A DNA stretch of 38,599 nucleotides, from assembly GCA_017557665.1 (NCBI GenBank), contig JAFYYI010000061.1:1-38599 (forward strand), read 5' to 3'. The notes below the pieces were generated by a model. The model saw only the letters and a program-made list of their open reading frames with translations. It searched no databases and was not told the DNA's origin. A program made the translations under genes and the position numbers. The DNA is from Muribaculaceae bacterium. Lineage in GTDB: Bacteria; Bacteroidota; Bacteroidia; Bacteroidales; Muribaculaceae. Shown here piece after piece: positions 14,882 through 23,060 of the stretch (its first letter is position 1; each line of letters opens with the position of its first letter).

Positions 14882-15373
14882 ATGAAAAAGACCACTGCAC
14901 GCCTCATCCTGCTTGCCCTCGCCCTCGTGGGCTGGTGCAGCTCCTGTGACACCATCGACAACAAGGTCATTCCACGCTACACCGTGCGCATCGACCTGGG
15001 CAGCTACGCCCTATGGGGCACCTACGGCGTGAACGGCATGGGCGAGTACCGCATCTTTGACCGCGACAAGCGGCTGCCATCCAACTTCCCCTACAACGTG
15101 AACACCTACACCGGCTATGGCGGCGTGCTGCTCATGATGGGCATCGATGGGCCGATGGCCTATGACCTGTCGTGCCCCGTCGAGTCGAGCCAGCAGATCA
15201 TCCTGTCGATAGATGCCGACAACTACGATGCCGTCTGCCCGCGCTGCGGCTCGCGCTACAACCCGTTGACGGGAGGTGGAGGCCCCCTGAGCGGCGTAGC
15301 CATCAACAGCAAGGTCGGCATGCGCCAGTATCGCGTCATGCCAAGTAACGGCGGGTACTTTATCTCAAACTGA
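14882..15373 (+). CDS. Rieske-like lipoprotein with cysteine-only ligand motif
   Basis: Exported protein of 163 residues. The signal peptide ends in WCSSC, with Cys22 the likely lipidated residue, so it is probably an envelope lipoprotein. The C-terminal half resembles the Rieske fold: DLSCPVE (Cys108), then CPRCGSRYN (Cys129, Cys132) and GGGGPLSG, with a final YRV strand. A true Rieske [2Fe-2S] cluster needs two Cys and two His, but no His is present at the expected CxH and CxxH positions. It may bind another metal by cysteines or be structural only. I cannot name a partner; it stands alone between divergent and downstream units. Confidence 0.7.
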   Translation: MKKTTARLILLALALVGWCSSCDTIDNKVIPRYTVRIDLGSYALWGTYGVNGMGEYRIFDRDKRLPSNFPYNVNTYTGYGGVLLMMGIDGPMAYDLSCPVESSQQIILSIDADNYDAVCPRCGSRYNPLTGGGGPLSGVAINSKVGMRQYRVMPSNGGYFISN

Positions 15374-15762
15374 TATCGGCCCATGTCCCCTCCCTCAGGA
15401 GCCCATTCCGGGAGGTGATGCAACGACCCCGATTTTTTACAATTGTTCCACGGCGACTGAAGCGATTCACGAGCCGTTTTTCACATGCCAAAACCACTTT
15501 TCAGTAAAACTGCCCTTTTCTGTTGCATTTTGCAATTCGGAACGCCAATTTTCTCTCACAAGTGAGCGATTTTGATAGCAAAAATCCAAAAAATAAATCT
15601 TATAGGATGCCATTTATTGTTAAAAAGTGTAAACTTTTTCATTTTTGGTTTCCAAAATTTAAACATTGAGACTCGCCGCGAGCCTCTATTATCAGTGAAT
15701 TTACGTGGAACAATTTCTAAAAATGGCCAAAATCGCTAAATGTTTACAAGTGTTTAATCAGC
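15374..15762. other. Noncoding region with a 12-bp perfect inverted repeat 275 bp across
   Basis: No gene is seen. AATTGTTCCACG at 15441-15452 is exactly inverted at 15704-15715. The AT-rich interior includes a smaller hairpin (AAAAAGT/ACTTTTT near 15633-15650). No clear target-site duplication is visible. A MITE-like element or a pair of regulator sites are both possible. Confidence 0.45.
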
Positions 15763-15793
15763 TTGGTCGGGTTGGAGACTTGGGCTACCTTTG
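15763..15793 (+). promoter_or_regulatory. Promoter of the NlpC/P60 gene
   Basis: TTGG at 15763-15766, 19 bp, TACCTTTG at 15786-15793. Start near 15800 would leave an untranslated leader of about 190 nt, which includes a short stem pairing GGCCCTCG with CGAGGCC around 15908-15931. Confidence 0.65.
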
Positions 15794-15989
15794 CAGCGAC
15801 AAAAAACAAAGACAGTGCCTGCCGAGCACAGAATTGAACCTATTAACGCTTCATTTTTTGTCGAGGCAACGCCAGTCTTAAAATAGAAAACAAACCTGGG
15901 CAACCGGCCCTCGATTCGTTCACGAGGCCACCCACGAAACACCTCATTGTTTTTTAAATGTGTGTTTCCCGCCCACAATATATAAATTT

Positions 15990-16526
15990 ATGAGTTTTAT
16001 CAAAAGTAAAATCAGTTTATCAACATTATTCATCGTTTTAGCCATCACTTTCACCGCATTCAGTGCACAAGGCCAGGAACTTCCTTCGGCTCGCAGGAGC
16101 GGTACCGTTCTTGAACAAATCGAACAAAACAATCGCGGCAACATCATCGACCAGCTGCTGAGTTATGCCTACGGTTTCTATGGCACTCCTTACCGCTATG
16201 GCGCCATGTCGCCTCGCGCTTTTGACTGCTCGGGCTTCACCAGCTATGTTTTCAAGCGTTTCGGCATCCAGCTCAACCGCACTTCCCGCGGTCAGATCGC
16301 TGATGGCGTCCGCGTCAAGAAGAACGAGCTCCAGCCTGGAGATCTTGTCTTCTTCCAGGGCCGTTCAGGCCGTGGCGGCGTGGGTCACGTGGGCATCGTC
16401 ACCCGTGTCAACGAGGACAACACCTTCCACTTTATCCACTCGGCATGCAGCAGCGGTGTCACCGAGAGCAAGAACACCGAGACTTACTACAACCGCCGTT
16501 ACGTCGGCGCCTGCAGAGTTCTGTAA
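15990..16526 (+). CDS. Secreted NlpC/P60 (C40) peptidase
   Basis: Cell-wall hydrolase of 178 residues that should cut peptidoglycan stem peptides in the periplasm. The signal peptide spans residues 1-28 (cleavage after SAQG). The catalytic domain follows: Cys80 in FDCSGFTSYVF, His133 in GVGHVGIV, and His150 in FHFIHSA complete the triad. It is a single-domain, Spr/NlpC-like protein without binding modules. The ATG at 15990 is preferred over an upstream in-frame ATG at 15960 because it begins the signal peptide directly. A terminator at 16554-16592 ends this single-gene unit. Confidence 0.93.
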   Translation: MSFIKSKISLSTLFIVLAITFTAFSAQGQELPSARRSGTVLEQIEQNNRGNIIDQLLSYAYGFYGTPYRYGAMSPRAFDCSGFTSYVFKRFGIQLNRTSRGQIADGVRVKKNELQPGDLVFFQGRSGRGGVGHVGIVTRVNEDNTFHFIHSACSSGVTESKNTETYYNRRYVGACRVL

Positions 16527-16553
16527 GACAAACCGCTTTTAACCAATACACAC

Positions 16554-16592
16554 AGCGTGCGTTCTCAATCAGGAGAGCGCACGCTTGCTTTT
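16554..16592 (+). terminator. Intrinsic terminator after the NlpC/P60 gene
   Basis: A 13-bp stem with one G-T pair (arms 16554-16566 and 16573-16585) and a six-base loop, followed by TGCTTTT. Confidence 0.82.
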
Positions 16593-16612
16593 ACAATATA
16601 TCATCCCAAGGC

Positions 16613-16643
16613 TTGCAACATTGCCGCTTTTTTAATAGTTTTG
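16613..16643 (+). promoter_or_regulatory. Promoter of the esterase gene
   Basis: TTGC at 16613-16616, 19 bp, TAGTTTTG at 16636-16643, 22 bp before the start codon. Confidence 0.65.
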
Positions 16644-16665
16644 CGCCGACCAAAGACATTAGCTC

Positions 16666-17991
16666 ATGATGTTAGCCAGATACTTCTTATTATTAACGAT
16701 AGTCGCGGCAACCATCCTCGGTGCCGACGGCCACGTGCTGCTCGACGGGTCGCTCGACGAGTCGGCCATCTATCCCGGCACGGTGCACACCTTCCAGGTG
16801 TATGTTCCCGACCAGTATAACGGCAAGCGGCCCGCGGCGCTCTACGTGGGGCTGGACGGCGTGCTGTGCAACGCCCCGCAGGTCATGGACTCGCTCATCG
16901 CCGCCGGCAAGATGCCGTGCACCATCGGTGTGTTCCTGCAGCCGGGCCTCATCAAGGCCGACGACGGCACGGTGCTGCGCTATAACCGCTGCTTCGAGTT
17001 CGACGCCACAACGGGCGAGTTCGCCAGGTTCCTCGAGACGGAGCTGTTGCCTGCCGTGGCGCAGATGAAGACGCCGCAGGGCAAGCCCATCAAGCTGAGC
17101 CACAAGCCCCAGGACCGCATGATCTTCGGCCTGAGCAGCGGCGGCATCGCGGCCTTTAACGCGGCGTGGCACCGTCCCGACCTGTTCGGCAAGGTGTTCA
17201 CCGGCGTGGGCACCTTTGTGGCGATGCGCGGTGGCAATGACCTGCAGGCCCTGGTACGCAAGACCGAGCCGCTACCCTTGAGAATCTTTGTTCAGGACGG
17301 CTCCAACGACGCCTGGAATCCACTGTTCGGCCATTGGTACGAGGGCAACCAGATGCTGGCCTCGGCGCTGGAGTTCGCAGGCTATGACGTGAAGTGTGAT
17401 TGGAGCGACGGCGGCCACAACGTGAAACGCGCCACCGAGATATTTGCCCAGGTCATGCAATGGATGTGGCGCGACTGGCCGGCGCAGCCCACACTGGGCA
17501 AGACCGGCAACGACTTCCTGCAGGCCCTGCTCATCGACGGTCAGGGATGGGAAAAGCTGGGCAACGGCGTGCCGCGCAACCCCATCACACGCATCATCTA
17601 CCCCGACCTGTCGAACATCGCCATCATCCCCAATGAGGAGCATGGCAATGCCGTCTGGCAGTATATCCTCAAGGACGGCAAGCCCACCTGGGGAGAGCCT
17701 TTCTACTGGCTGCACAACGACGACATCAGCCACCCACTCGACATCCAATCCATCACCTTCGACGGCGACGGCAACCTGTGGGCCGCCACGGCAATGGGGC
17801 TGCAGATCTGTGACCAGAACGGACGGGTGAGGGCCATCCTGCGACTGCCGCAGGGCATCGACGCCGTCAACGAGATCTCCATCACCGACGGCTATGTGTG
17901 GCTGTACACCGACACAGGCGACTGGCGCCGCCGACTCAACGTCACGGCTCCCGTGCTGGGCACGAGGCCCAAGTCGCAGGGACAAGGGTGA
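16666..17991 (+). CDS. Secreted esterase (alpha/beta hydrolase, PF00756-like) with partial SMP-30-like tail
   Basis: Exported protein of 441 residues. After a signal peptide (residues 1-22) comes an esterase-D-like alpha/beta hydrolase, about 23-275. The nucleophile elbow is G-L-Ser157-S-G, with a candidate acid in QDGSNDAWNP and His in WSDGGHNVK. Relatives include feruloyl/acetyl xylan esterases (CE1) and enterochelin esterases. The remaining about 165 residues resemble part of an SMP-30/gluconolactonase propeller (ITFDGDGNLWAAT, then GLQICDQNGRV). That tail is shorter than a full six-bladed propeller, so it is truncated or a minimal form. The substrate is probably a carbohydrate ester, but this is inference. 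Confidence 0.8.
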   Translation: MMLARYFLLLTIVAATILGADGHVLLDGSLDESAIYPGTVHTFQVYVPDQYNGKRPAALYVGLDGVLCNAPQVMDSLIAAGKMPCTIGVFLQPGLIKADDGTVLRYNRCFEFDATTGEFARFLETELLPAVAQMKTPQGKPIKLSHKPQDRMIFGLSSGGIAAFNAAWHRPDLFGKVFTGVGTFVAMRGGNDLQALVRKTEPLPLRIFVQDGSNDAWNPLFGHWYEGNQMLASALEFAGYDVKCDWSDGGHNVKRATEIFAQVMQWMWRDWPAQPTLGKTGNDFLQALLIDGQGWEKLGNGVPRNPITRIIYPDLSNIAIIPNEEHGNAVWQYILKDGKPTWGEPFYWLHNDDISHPLDIQSITFDGDGNLWAATAMGLQICDQNGRVRAILRLPQGIDAVNEISITDGYVWLYTDTGDWRRRLNVTAPVLGTRPKSQGQG

Positions 17992-18031
17992 GAGTGAACA
18001 GTCAGGAGTTGGGGCAAATATTTTTTAAATA

Positions 18032-18063
18032 TTTGGCATTTCGGTTGGGTTGCATTACTTTTG
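18032..18063 (+). promoter_or_regulatory. Promoter of rel
   Basis: TTTG at 18032-18035, 20 bp, TACTTTTG at 18056-18063. It supports translation starting at the ATG at 18095 and excludes the upstream ATG at 18050. Confidence 0.78.
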
Positions 18064-18094
18064 TGGTTTGAATCAAAACAAACGCTTGTCATCC

Positions 18095-20314
18095 ATGATG
18101 AAGAACAACATATCGCCCGAAATGGAAGACCGCATGATCAATGAGGCCTACCAGAACCTGCTGAACAGCTACTTGTCAAGCAATCACCGCAAGAAGGTGG
18201 AAGTGATTGACAAGGCCTTTAAGTTTGCCCGGGAAGCGCACCGGGGCATCCGCAGGCGCTCGGGGGAACCCTATATCATGCACCCCCTGGCCGTGGCAAC
18301 AATCGTGATACAGGAAATCGGGCTCGGCTCGACAAGCATCAGCGCGGCCTTGCTGCACGACGTGGTCGAGGACACCGAATACACCATCGAAGACATCGAG
18401 GCCCAGTTCGGGTCCAAAATCGCTCGTATCGTGGACGGGTTGACGAAGATTTCGGGAGGCATTTTCGGTGCCAAGGCATCGGCTCAGGCCGAGAACTTCC
18501 GCAAACTGCTGCTCACCATGGGCGACGACATCCGCGTGGTGCTCATCAAGATGGCCGACCGCCTGCACAACATGCGCACCCTGTCATCAATGCCGCCCAA
18601 CAAGCAATACAAGATTGCCGGCGAGACGCTCTACGTCTATGCCCCACTGGCCCACAGGCTGGGACTGTATGCCATCAAGACCGAACTTGAGGACCTGAGT
18701 TTCAAGTACAACCATCCGGCTGAATATGAGCGCATCCTGGGACTTATCAACGCCAGCGAGGAGAGCCGCAACGAACTCTTCACGCGCTTCTCTGCACCCA
18801 TCCGTGAACGGCTCGACAACATGGGGTTGCAATATGAATTCAACGCGAGGGTCAAGTCATGCTTCTCGATTTGGAACAAGATGCAGACCAAGCACATCCC
18901 CTTCGAGGAAGTTTATGACCTGTATGCTGCACGCATCGTCTTCAAGTGTGACAAGGAGAGCGCCGAGAAACGCATCTGCTGGAGCATCTACAACGAAATT
19001 ACCGAGGTCTATGCCAAGCATCCTGACCGGGTGCGAGACTGGCTGACGACACCCAAGGTCAACAAATACCAGGCACTGCACGTCACGGTCATGGGACCCG
19101 ACGGCAACTGGGTGGAGGTGCAGATACGCAGCGAGAGGATGGACGAGATCGCCGAGCGGGGATTTGCGGCGCACTGGAAATACAAGATTGGCGAGGGTGA
19201 AGAAGAGGAGGAACTCACACGATGGCTCAGCACCATCACCGACATCCTCAAGGATCCGCAGCCCAATGCCATCGACTTCATGGACACCATCAAGCTGAAC
19301 CTCTTTGCCAGCGAGATTGTCGTGTTCACACCACAGGGTGAGACCATCACCCTGCCCAAAGGGGCCTCGGTGCTCGACATGGCCTTCACGCTGCACACCG
19401 ACCTGGGCACTCACTGCATTGCCGGCAACGTGAACCACAAACTCAGGCCGCTGTCCTACAAGCTGATGAGCGGTGACCAAGTGAAAATCATCACCAGCAA
19501 CTCCGAGTCGCCGAAACCCGAATGGGAAAAATATGTCGTCACCGCCAAGGGCAAGACAAGGCTCAGGGCGGCGCTCAGGCACCAGCGCAGGCTCATCATC
19601 GAGGAGGGCGAGAAACGCTTCATGACGTTCCTCAAGGAGCACGGCATCGAATTCAGCAACGAGGTGCTCTCGCTGGCCATCAGCCGCCAGTATGTCGCCA
19701 ACAAGGAGGAGCTGTTCTACATGATTGGCAACAACGAGATCACCCTCAACGAGGACATGGTCAAGAAGGAACAGGGGTCCCGGCTCAACTGGTGGCGCCG
19801 CAACCTGTTCAAGAGCAAGGAAACACCCAAGCAGACCACACGCGAGGCGACAGAAGCCATTGACACCAAAGCCATCTACAGCCTCACCACACGCGACGGC
19901 AAGAGCAACTACAAAATCGCCGGTTGCTGCCATCCCATTCCTGGCGACGATGTGGTCGGCTTCCTCAACGATGGCGGAGAGGTGATTGTCCACAAGATGG
20001 ACTGCCCCACTCTGGCCCGGCTCAAGGCCAGCTATGGCTCCAGGCTGCTGCAGACGCAATGGGAGGACCACAGCGAGACCTTCCTGGCGAGCATTCACAT
20101 CGAGGGCATTGACCAGAAAGGCATCCTGCAGTCCATAGTCAATATCATCTCGACCAACATGTCCATCAACATGAAGCAGATGACGGTCACTGCCGACCAG
20201 GGCGTTTTCAACTGCGACCTCGATGTGCTCATCAGCGACGCTTCGGTGGTCACCAACCTGTGCCGCGAAATCAAGAAAGTCAAGGGCATCAACCTGGCGG
20301 CCCGCGTCAGTTAA
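18095..20314 (+). CDS. rel: Bifunctional (p)ppGpp synthetase/hydrolase, RelA/SpoT family
   Basis: Cytoplasmic stringent-response enzyme of 739 residues, the usual length for long Rel proteins. Domain order: HD hydrolase (HPLAVATIV and LLHDVVEDTEYT intact), synthetase (YDLYAARIVF, then PKVNKYQALHVTV and EVQIRSERM), TGS (VVFTPQGETITLPKGASVLD), a Cys-containing linker (AGCCHPIPGDD), and a C-terminal ACT domain. Both catalytic sites look functional, so it probably both makes and degrades (p)ppGpp. A Bacteroidetes promoter lies just upstream. The pgpH-type gene follows after 43 bp without a terminator, so the two are likely one transcript. Confidence 0.95.
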   Translation: MMKNNISPEMEDRMINEAYQNLLNSYLSSNHRKKVEVIDKAFKFAREAHRGIRRRSGEPYIMHPLAVATIVIQEIGLGSTSISAALLHDVVEDTEYTIEDIEAQFGSKIARIVDGLTKISGGIFGAKASAQAENFRKLLLTMGDDIRVVLIKMADRLHNMRTLSSMPPNKQYKIAGETLYVYAPLAHRLGLYAIKTELEDLSFKYNHPAEYERILGLINASEESRNELFTRFSAPIRERLDNMGLQYEFNARVKSCFSIWNKMQTKHIPFEEVYDLYAARIVFKCDKESAEKRICWSIYNEITEVYAKHPDRVRDWLTTPKVNKYQALHVTVMGPDGNWVEVQIRSERMDEIAERGFAAHWKYKIGEGEEEEELTRWLSTITDILKDPQPNAIDFMDTIKLNLFASEIVVFTPQGETITLPKGASVLDMAFTLHTDLGTHCIAGNVNHKLRPLSYKLMSGDQVKIITSNSESPKPEWEKYVVTAKGKTRLRAALRHQRRLIIEEGEKRFMTFLKEHGIEFSNEVLSLAISRQYVANKEELFYMIGNNEITLNEDMVKKEQGSRLNWWRRNLFKSKETPKQTTREATEAIDTKAIYSLTTRDGKSNYKIAGCCHPIPGDDVVGFLNDGGEVIVHKMDCPTLARLKASYGSRLLQTQWEDHSETFLASIHIEGIDQKGILQSIVNIISTNMSINMKQMTVTADQGVFNCDLDVLISDASVVTNLCREIKKVKGINLAARVS

Positions 20315-20357
20315 GCGCCCCCAACAACACATATTGAATGACTAAAAATCCTTCAAG

Positions 20358-22436
20358 ATGAAAAGAAGAAACAACAATATCATCATTGCACTGCTCGTGC
20401 TTTCCATCGTCCTCATCGCCACGGCGCTGTTCTTCAGCCGGGAAGAGGTCCGCATCTACAGCTTTGAGGTGGGGAAGCCCTGGCTGCATCCTCGCTTGGA
20501 GGCCACCTTTGAGTTTGACATCGAACTCGACGAGGCGACACGCAAGCACATCACCGACAGCGTCAACAACAACTTTGCCAAAATCTACACCCTTGACCAC
20601 AAGAAGGGACAACAGCAACTGGCCCTGCTTTCCAGGGCGGTGGAAGGGCATCCCGGAGGACAAGCGCTGCTGCAGGCCGTCGCCAAGTTGTATCAGGACG
20701 GCATCGTCGACAACAAAGCGGCCAACGACATCAGCGAAGGCAAGCAAATCCGCTTCCTCGTCGGGAACAACCAGCTGCAAGTGGTCGACGCCACCAACAT
20801 GAAGACCGTCCGCCAGGCCTACACCTGGCTGGCCGACTCGCTCAAGGGCAATCCGGCTATCCAAGAGACGATGCGCAAGGTCAACATCATCGACTACCTT
20901 ACCCCGAACATGATGGTGGACAAGGAAGAGAACGACAAATGGCTGGGAGAGGACATCCGCAATGCCGTGCGCTCACCCGGCACGGTGCAGGCAGGTGAGG
21001 CTATCATCAACCGCGGCGACATCGTCACACCCAAGAAAGCAGCGGTCATTGAGAGCTACCAAAACGAGCTTACCGAGCGCAACAAGAAACGCAACGACGA
21101 CGAGACACTCAACCTGCTGGGACAGATTCTCATTGTGTCGATAGTCATGCTGGCGTTCTACTACTTCATGAAGCAGCAGCGCAGGCAGGTGTTCAGCAGC
21201 CTGCGGCGCATGGTGTTCCTTCTCACCCTCATCACCGTGTTTGTCATCGCGGTGCTGCTCCTCGTCAAGTTCAAGTACAGTCTGTTGTATGTCATCCCGT
21301 TCGCCCTGGTGCCCGTCATCGTATCCTCGTTCTTTGATGACCACACATCATTCTTCGTTCACATCGTCACGGTGCTCATCTGCTCGCTCATCGCAAGCAG
21401 CCATCAGGCCGAATTCATCATCATGCAGTTCTTGGCAGGCATCATCGCCATCATCCTGGTCAAGGAACTCACCAAGCGAAACCAGCTGGTGAGATGTGCC
21501 GCTTTGATTTTCCTTGCTTACTGCATCACCTACATCGCCATGACGCTCATCACCGAGGGCGATTACAACAAGATTGACCGGTATACCCTGGGATTCTTCT
21601 TCATCAACTGCGTCATCCTCTACGGCGGATCTCTCGTGATTCCCATCATCGAGAAGGCTTTCGGTTTCACATCGTCGATGACGCTGCTTGAGCTGGCCGA
21701 CATCAACAACCCGCTGCTGCGCCGACTCTCCACCAACTGCCCGGGAACCTTCCAGCACTCGCTGCAGGTCGCCAACCTGGGTGGTGAGGCCGCCCTCAAG
21801 ATCGGTGCCAACATGCAGCTCGTCAGGGCCGGTGCGCTCTATCACGACATCGGCAAAATCGAGAACCCCGCCTTCTTCACCGAGAACCAGATTGGGGAAA
21901 ATCCCCACGACCATCTCGTGCGTCCCGAGGACAGCGCCAAGATTGTCATCGAGCACGTGGCCAAGGGTCTCAAGCTGGCCGAGGAGAACGACCTGCCCAA
22001 GGTCATCAAGGACCTCATCGCGCAGCATCACGGCAAAGGCCTGACCCGCTACTTCTACTTCAAGGCGAAGGAGAGCCGCCCCGACGAGAACGTTGACAAA
22101 GCCCCCTTCTCCTACCCTGGTCCCAATCCCCAGACCAAGGAGGCCGCCATCCTGATGATGGCCGATGCCTGTGAAGCGGCCACCAAGAGCCTCAGCGACC
22201 ACAGCGAGGAAACCATCAGCAACATGGTGAACAAAATCATCGACACCCAGGTTGCCGAGGGACTCCTCCGCGAGGCACCCATCAGTTTCAGCGATGTGGA
22301 AACCATCAAGAAACTCTTTGTCGAGCGATTGCGCACGGCCTACCACGCACGCATCTCCTATCCCAGCGAGATGAAGCCGGCAGAACCCGCCAAGGACAGC
22401 GGGACCTCGATTGCCGAGGCCGCTGCCGACAATTAA
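20358..22436 (+). CDS. pgpH: 7TM-HD family phosphohydrolase, PgpH-like (cyclic di-AMP phosphodiesterase family)
   Basis: Membrane protein of 692 residues. An N-terminal helix anchors a large extracytoplasmic domain (about 30-255). Seven hydrophobic helices follow (about 255-430), then a cytoplasmic HD domain. HD-domain residues visible include FQHSLQVANL, LYHDIGKIENP, NPHDHL and AQHHGKG, with MADACEAATKSL behind them. PgpH proteins of Firmicutes hydrolyse c-di-AMP and respond to (p)ppGpp; transfer of that function here is inference. It lies 43 bp behind rel. The C-terminal tail is low-complexity. Confidence 0.88.
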   Translation: MKRRNNNIIIALLVLSIVLIATALFFSREEVRIYSFEVGKPWLHPRLEATFEFDIELDEATRKHITDSVNNNFAKIYTLDHKKGQQQLALLSRAVEGHPGGQALLQAVAKLYQDGIVDNKAANDISEGKQIRFLVGNNQLQVVDATNMKTVRQAYTWLADSLKGNPAIQETMRKVNIIDYLTPNMMVDKEENDKWLGEDIRNAVRSPGTVQAGEAIINRGDIVTPKKAAVIESYQNELTERNKKRNDDETLNLLGQILIVSIVMLAFYYFMKQQRRQVFSSLRRMVFLLTLITVFVIAVLLLVKFKYSLLYVIPFALVPVIVSSFFDDHTSFFVHIVTVLICSLIASSHQAEFIIMQFLAGIIAIILVKELTKRNQLVRCAALIFLAYCITYIAMTLITEGDYNKIDRYTLGFFFINCVILYGGSLVIPIIEKAFGFTSSMTLLELADINNPLLRRLSTNCPGTFQHSLQVANLGGEAALKIGANMQLVRAGALYHDIGKIENPAFFTENQIGENPHDHLVRPEDSAKIVIEHVAKGLKLAEENDLPKVIKDLIAQHHGKGLTRYFYFKAKESRPDENVDKAPFSYPGPNPQTKEAAILMMADACEAATKSLSDHSEETISNMVNKIIDTQVAEGLLREAPISFSDVETIKKLFVERLRTAYHARISYPSEMKPAEPAKDSGTSIAEAAADN

Positions 22437-22525
22437 TGCGGACCTCAGGGCAATAAACGCCCCTAAATCCGTGTTTATATAATGTAGAACAGTTTTCAGG
22501 AAAATGTTATTGGTGGTTTTTCACC

Positions 22526-22553
22526 AACTAAAAACCAGAGACTAAGAACTAGA
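22526..22553. repeat. Degenerate heptamer array, four units, ending at a start codon
   Basis: AACTAAA, AACCAGA, GACTAAG and AACTAGA lie in perfect 7-bp register and the next three bases are the ATG at 22554. A 6-bp hairpin (TTGGTG/CACCAA) lies just upstream and partly overlaps. Confidence 0.6.
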
Positions 22554-23048
22554 ATGATTTTACAGACCATATTGTTGATTGCCGGTATCATCTGCCTGGT
22601 GGCAGCGCTGGCACTCGTCCTGTGGCCGCGCTGGGTCGCCTCGGTGCCTGCTTTCATCGGTCTGTACCTCCTGCATCGCAGCTATGCCATTGCCGTCCCC
22701 GATAAGACATTCATCTTTTGGGGTATCGCCACTTTCATCACCGTCTGCCTGTTCTACCTCTCGCCAAAAGGCGAGCCCGACGGGCACCGGTCCAGCAATC
22801 TCTACGTGGGATTGACAGCGCTGGCAGGCGGACTGCTCGGCATTCTGCTTCAACATCCGGCATTCATGGTGCTCGGAGTGATTCTCGGTGCCGCCCTCGG
22901 ACAGTTGGCTTATACCCGGACTCCAAACGGCCGGTGGATGCTCAACCCGTCCTCCATGTTTTTTAAATACTTCGCGGCCAAGGGGCTTCCTGCCATCATT
23001 GCCGTCTCCATCATCTGCATCGCCGTGATGGGAATCGTGATAGAATAA
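22554..23048 (+). CDS. Unrecognised integral membrane protein, 164 aa
   Basis: I do not recognise a named family. The protein has five or six hydrophobic segments: two near the N-terminus, one near 55-72, a glycine-rich pair near 84-118 (GLTALAGGLLGILL and LGVILGAALGQLAY), and one at the C-terminus. The short loop KGEPDGHRS and the conserved-looking TPNGRWML would face the aqueous side. No catalytic motif is seen. It lies 117 bp after the pgpH-like gene and 12 bp before the DUF4919 gene, so it is probably expressed with the latter. Confidence 0.75.
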   Translation: MILQTILLIAGIICLVAALALVLWPRWVASVPAFIGLYLLHRSYAIAVPDKTFIFWGIATFITVCLFYLSPKGEPDGHRSSNLYVGLTALAGGLLGILLQHPAFMVLGVILGAALGQLAYTRTPNGRWMLNPSSMFFKYFAAKGLPAIIAVSIICIAVMGIVIE

Positions 23049-23060
23049 TGATTTAAATTC

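Noticed and set aside
15390..15440. Terminator after the Rieske-like lipoprotein gene (CCTCCC/GGGAGG)
   Set aside because: The stem is short with a long loop and the T-tract starts about 20 nt later, so it is too weak to call.
15831..15840. GAATTGAACC, the complement of a tRNA T-loop
   Set aside because: No acceptor, D or anticodon arms can be formed around it.
18857..20332. Minus-strand frame of 491 codons
   Set aside because: Antisense to rel; no recognisable domain and no promoter.
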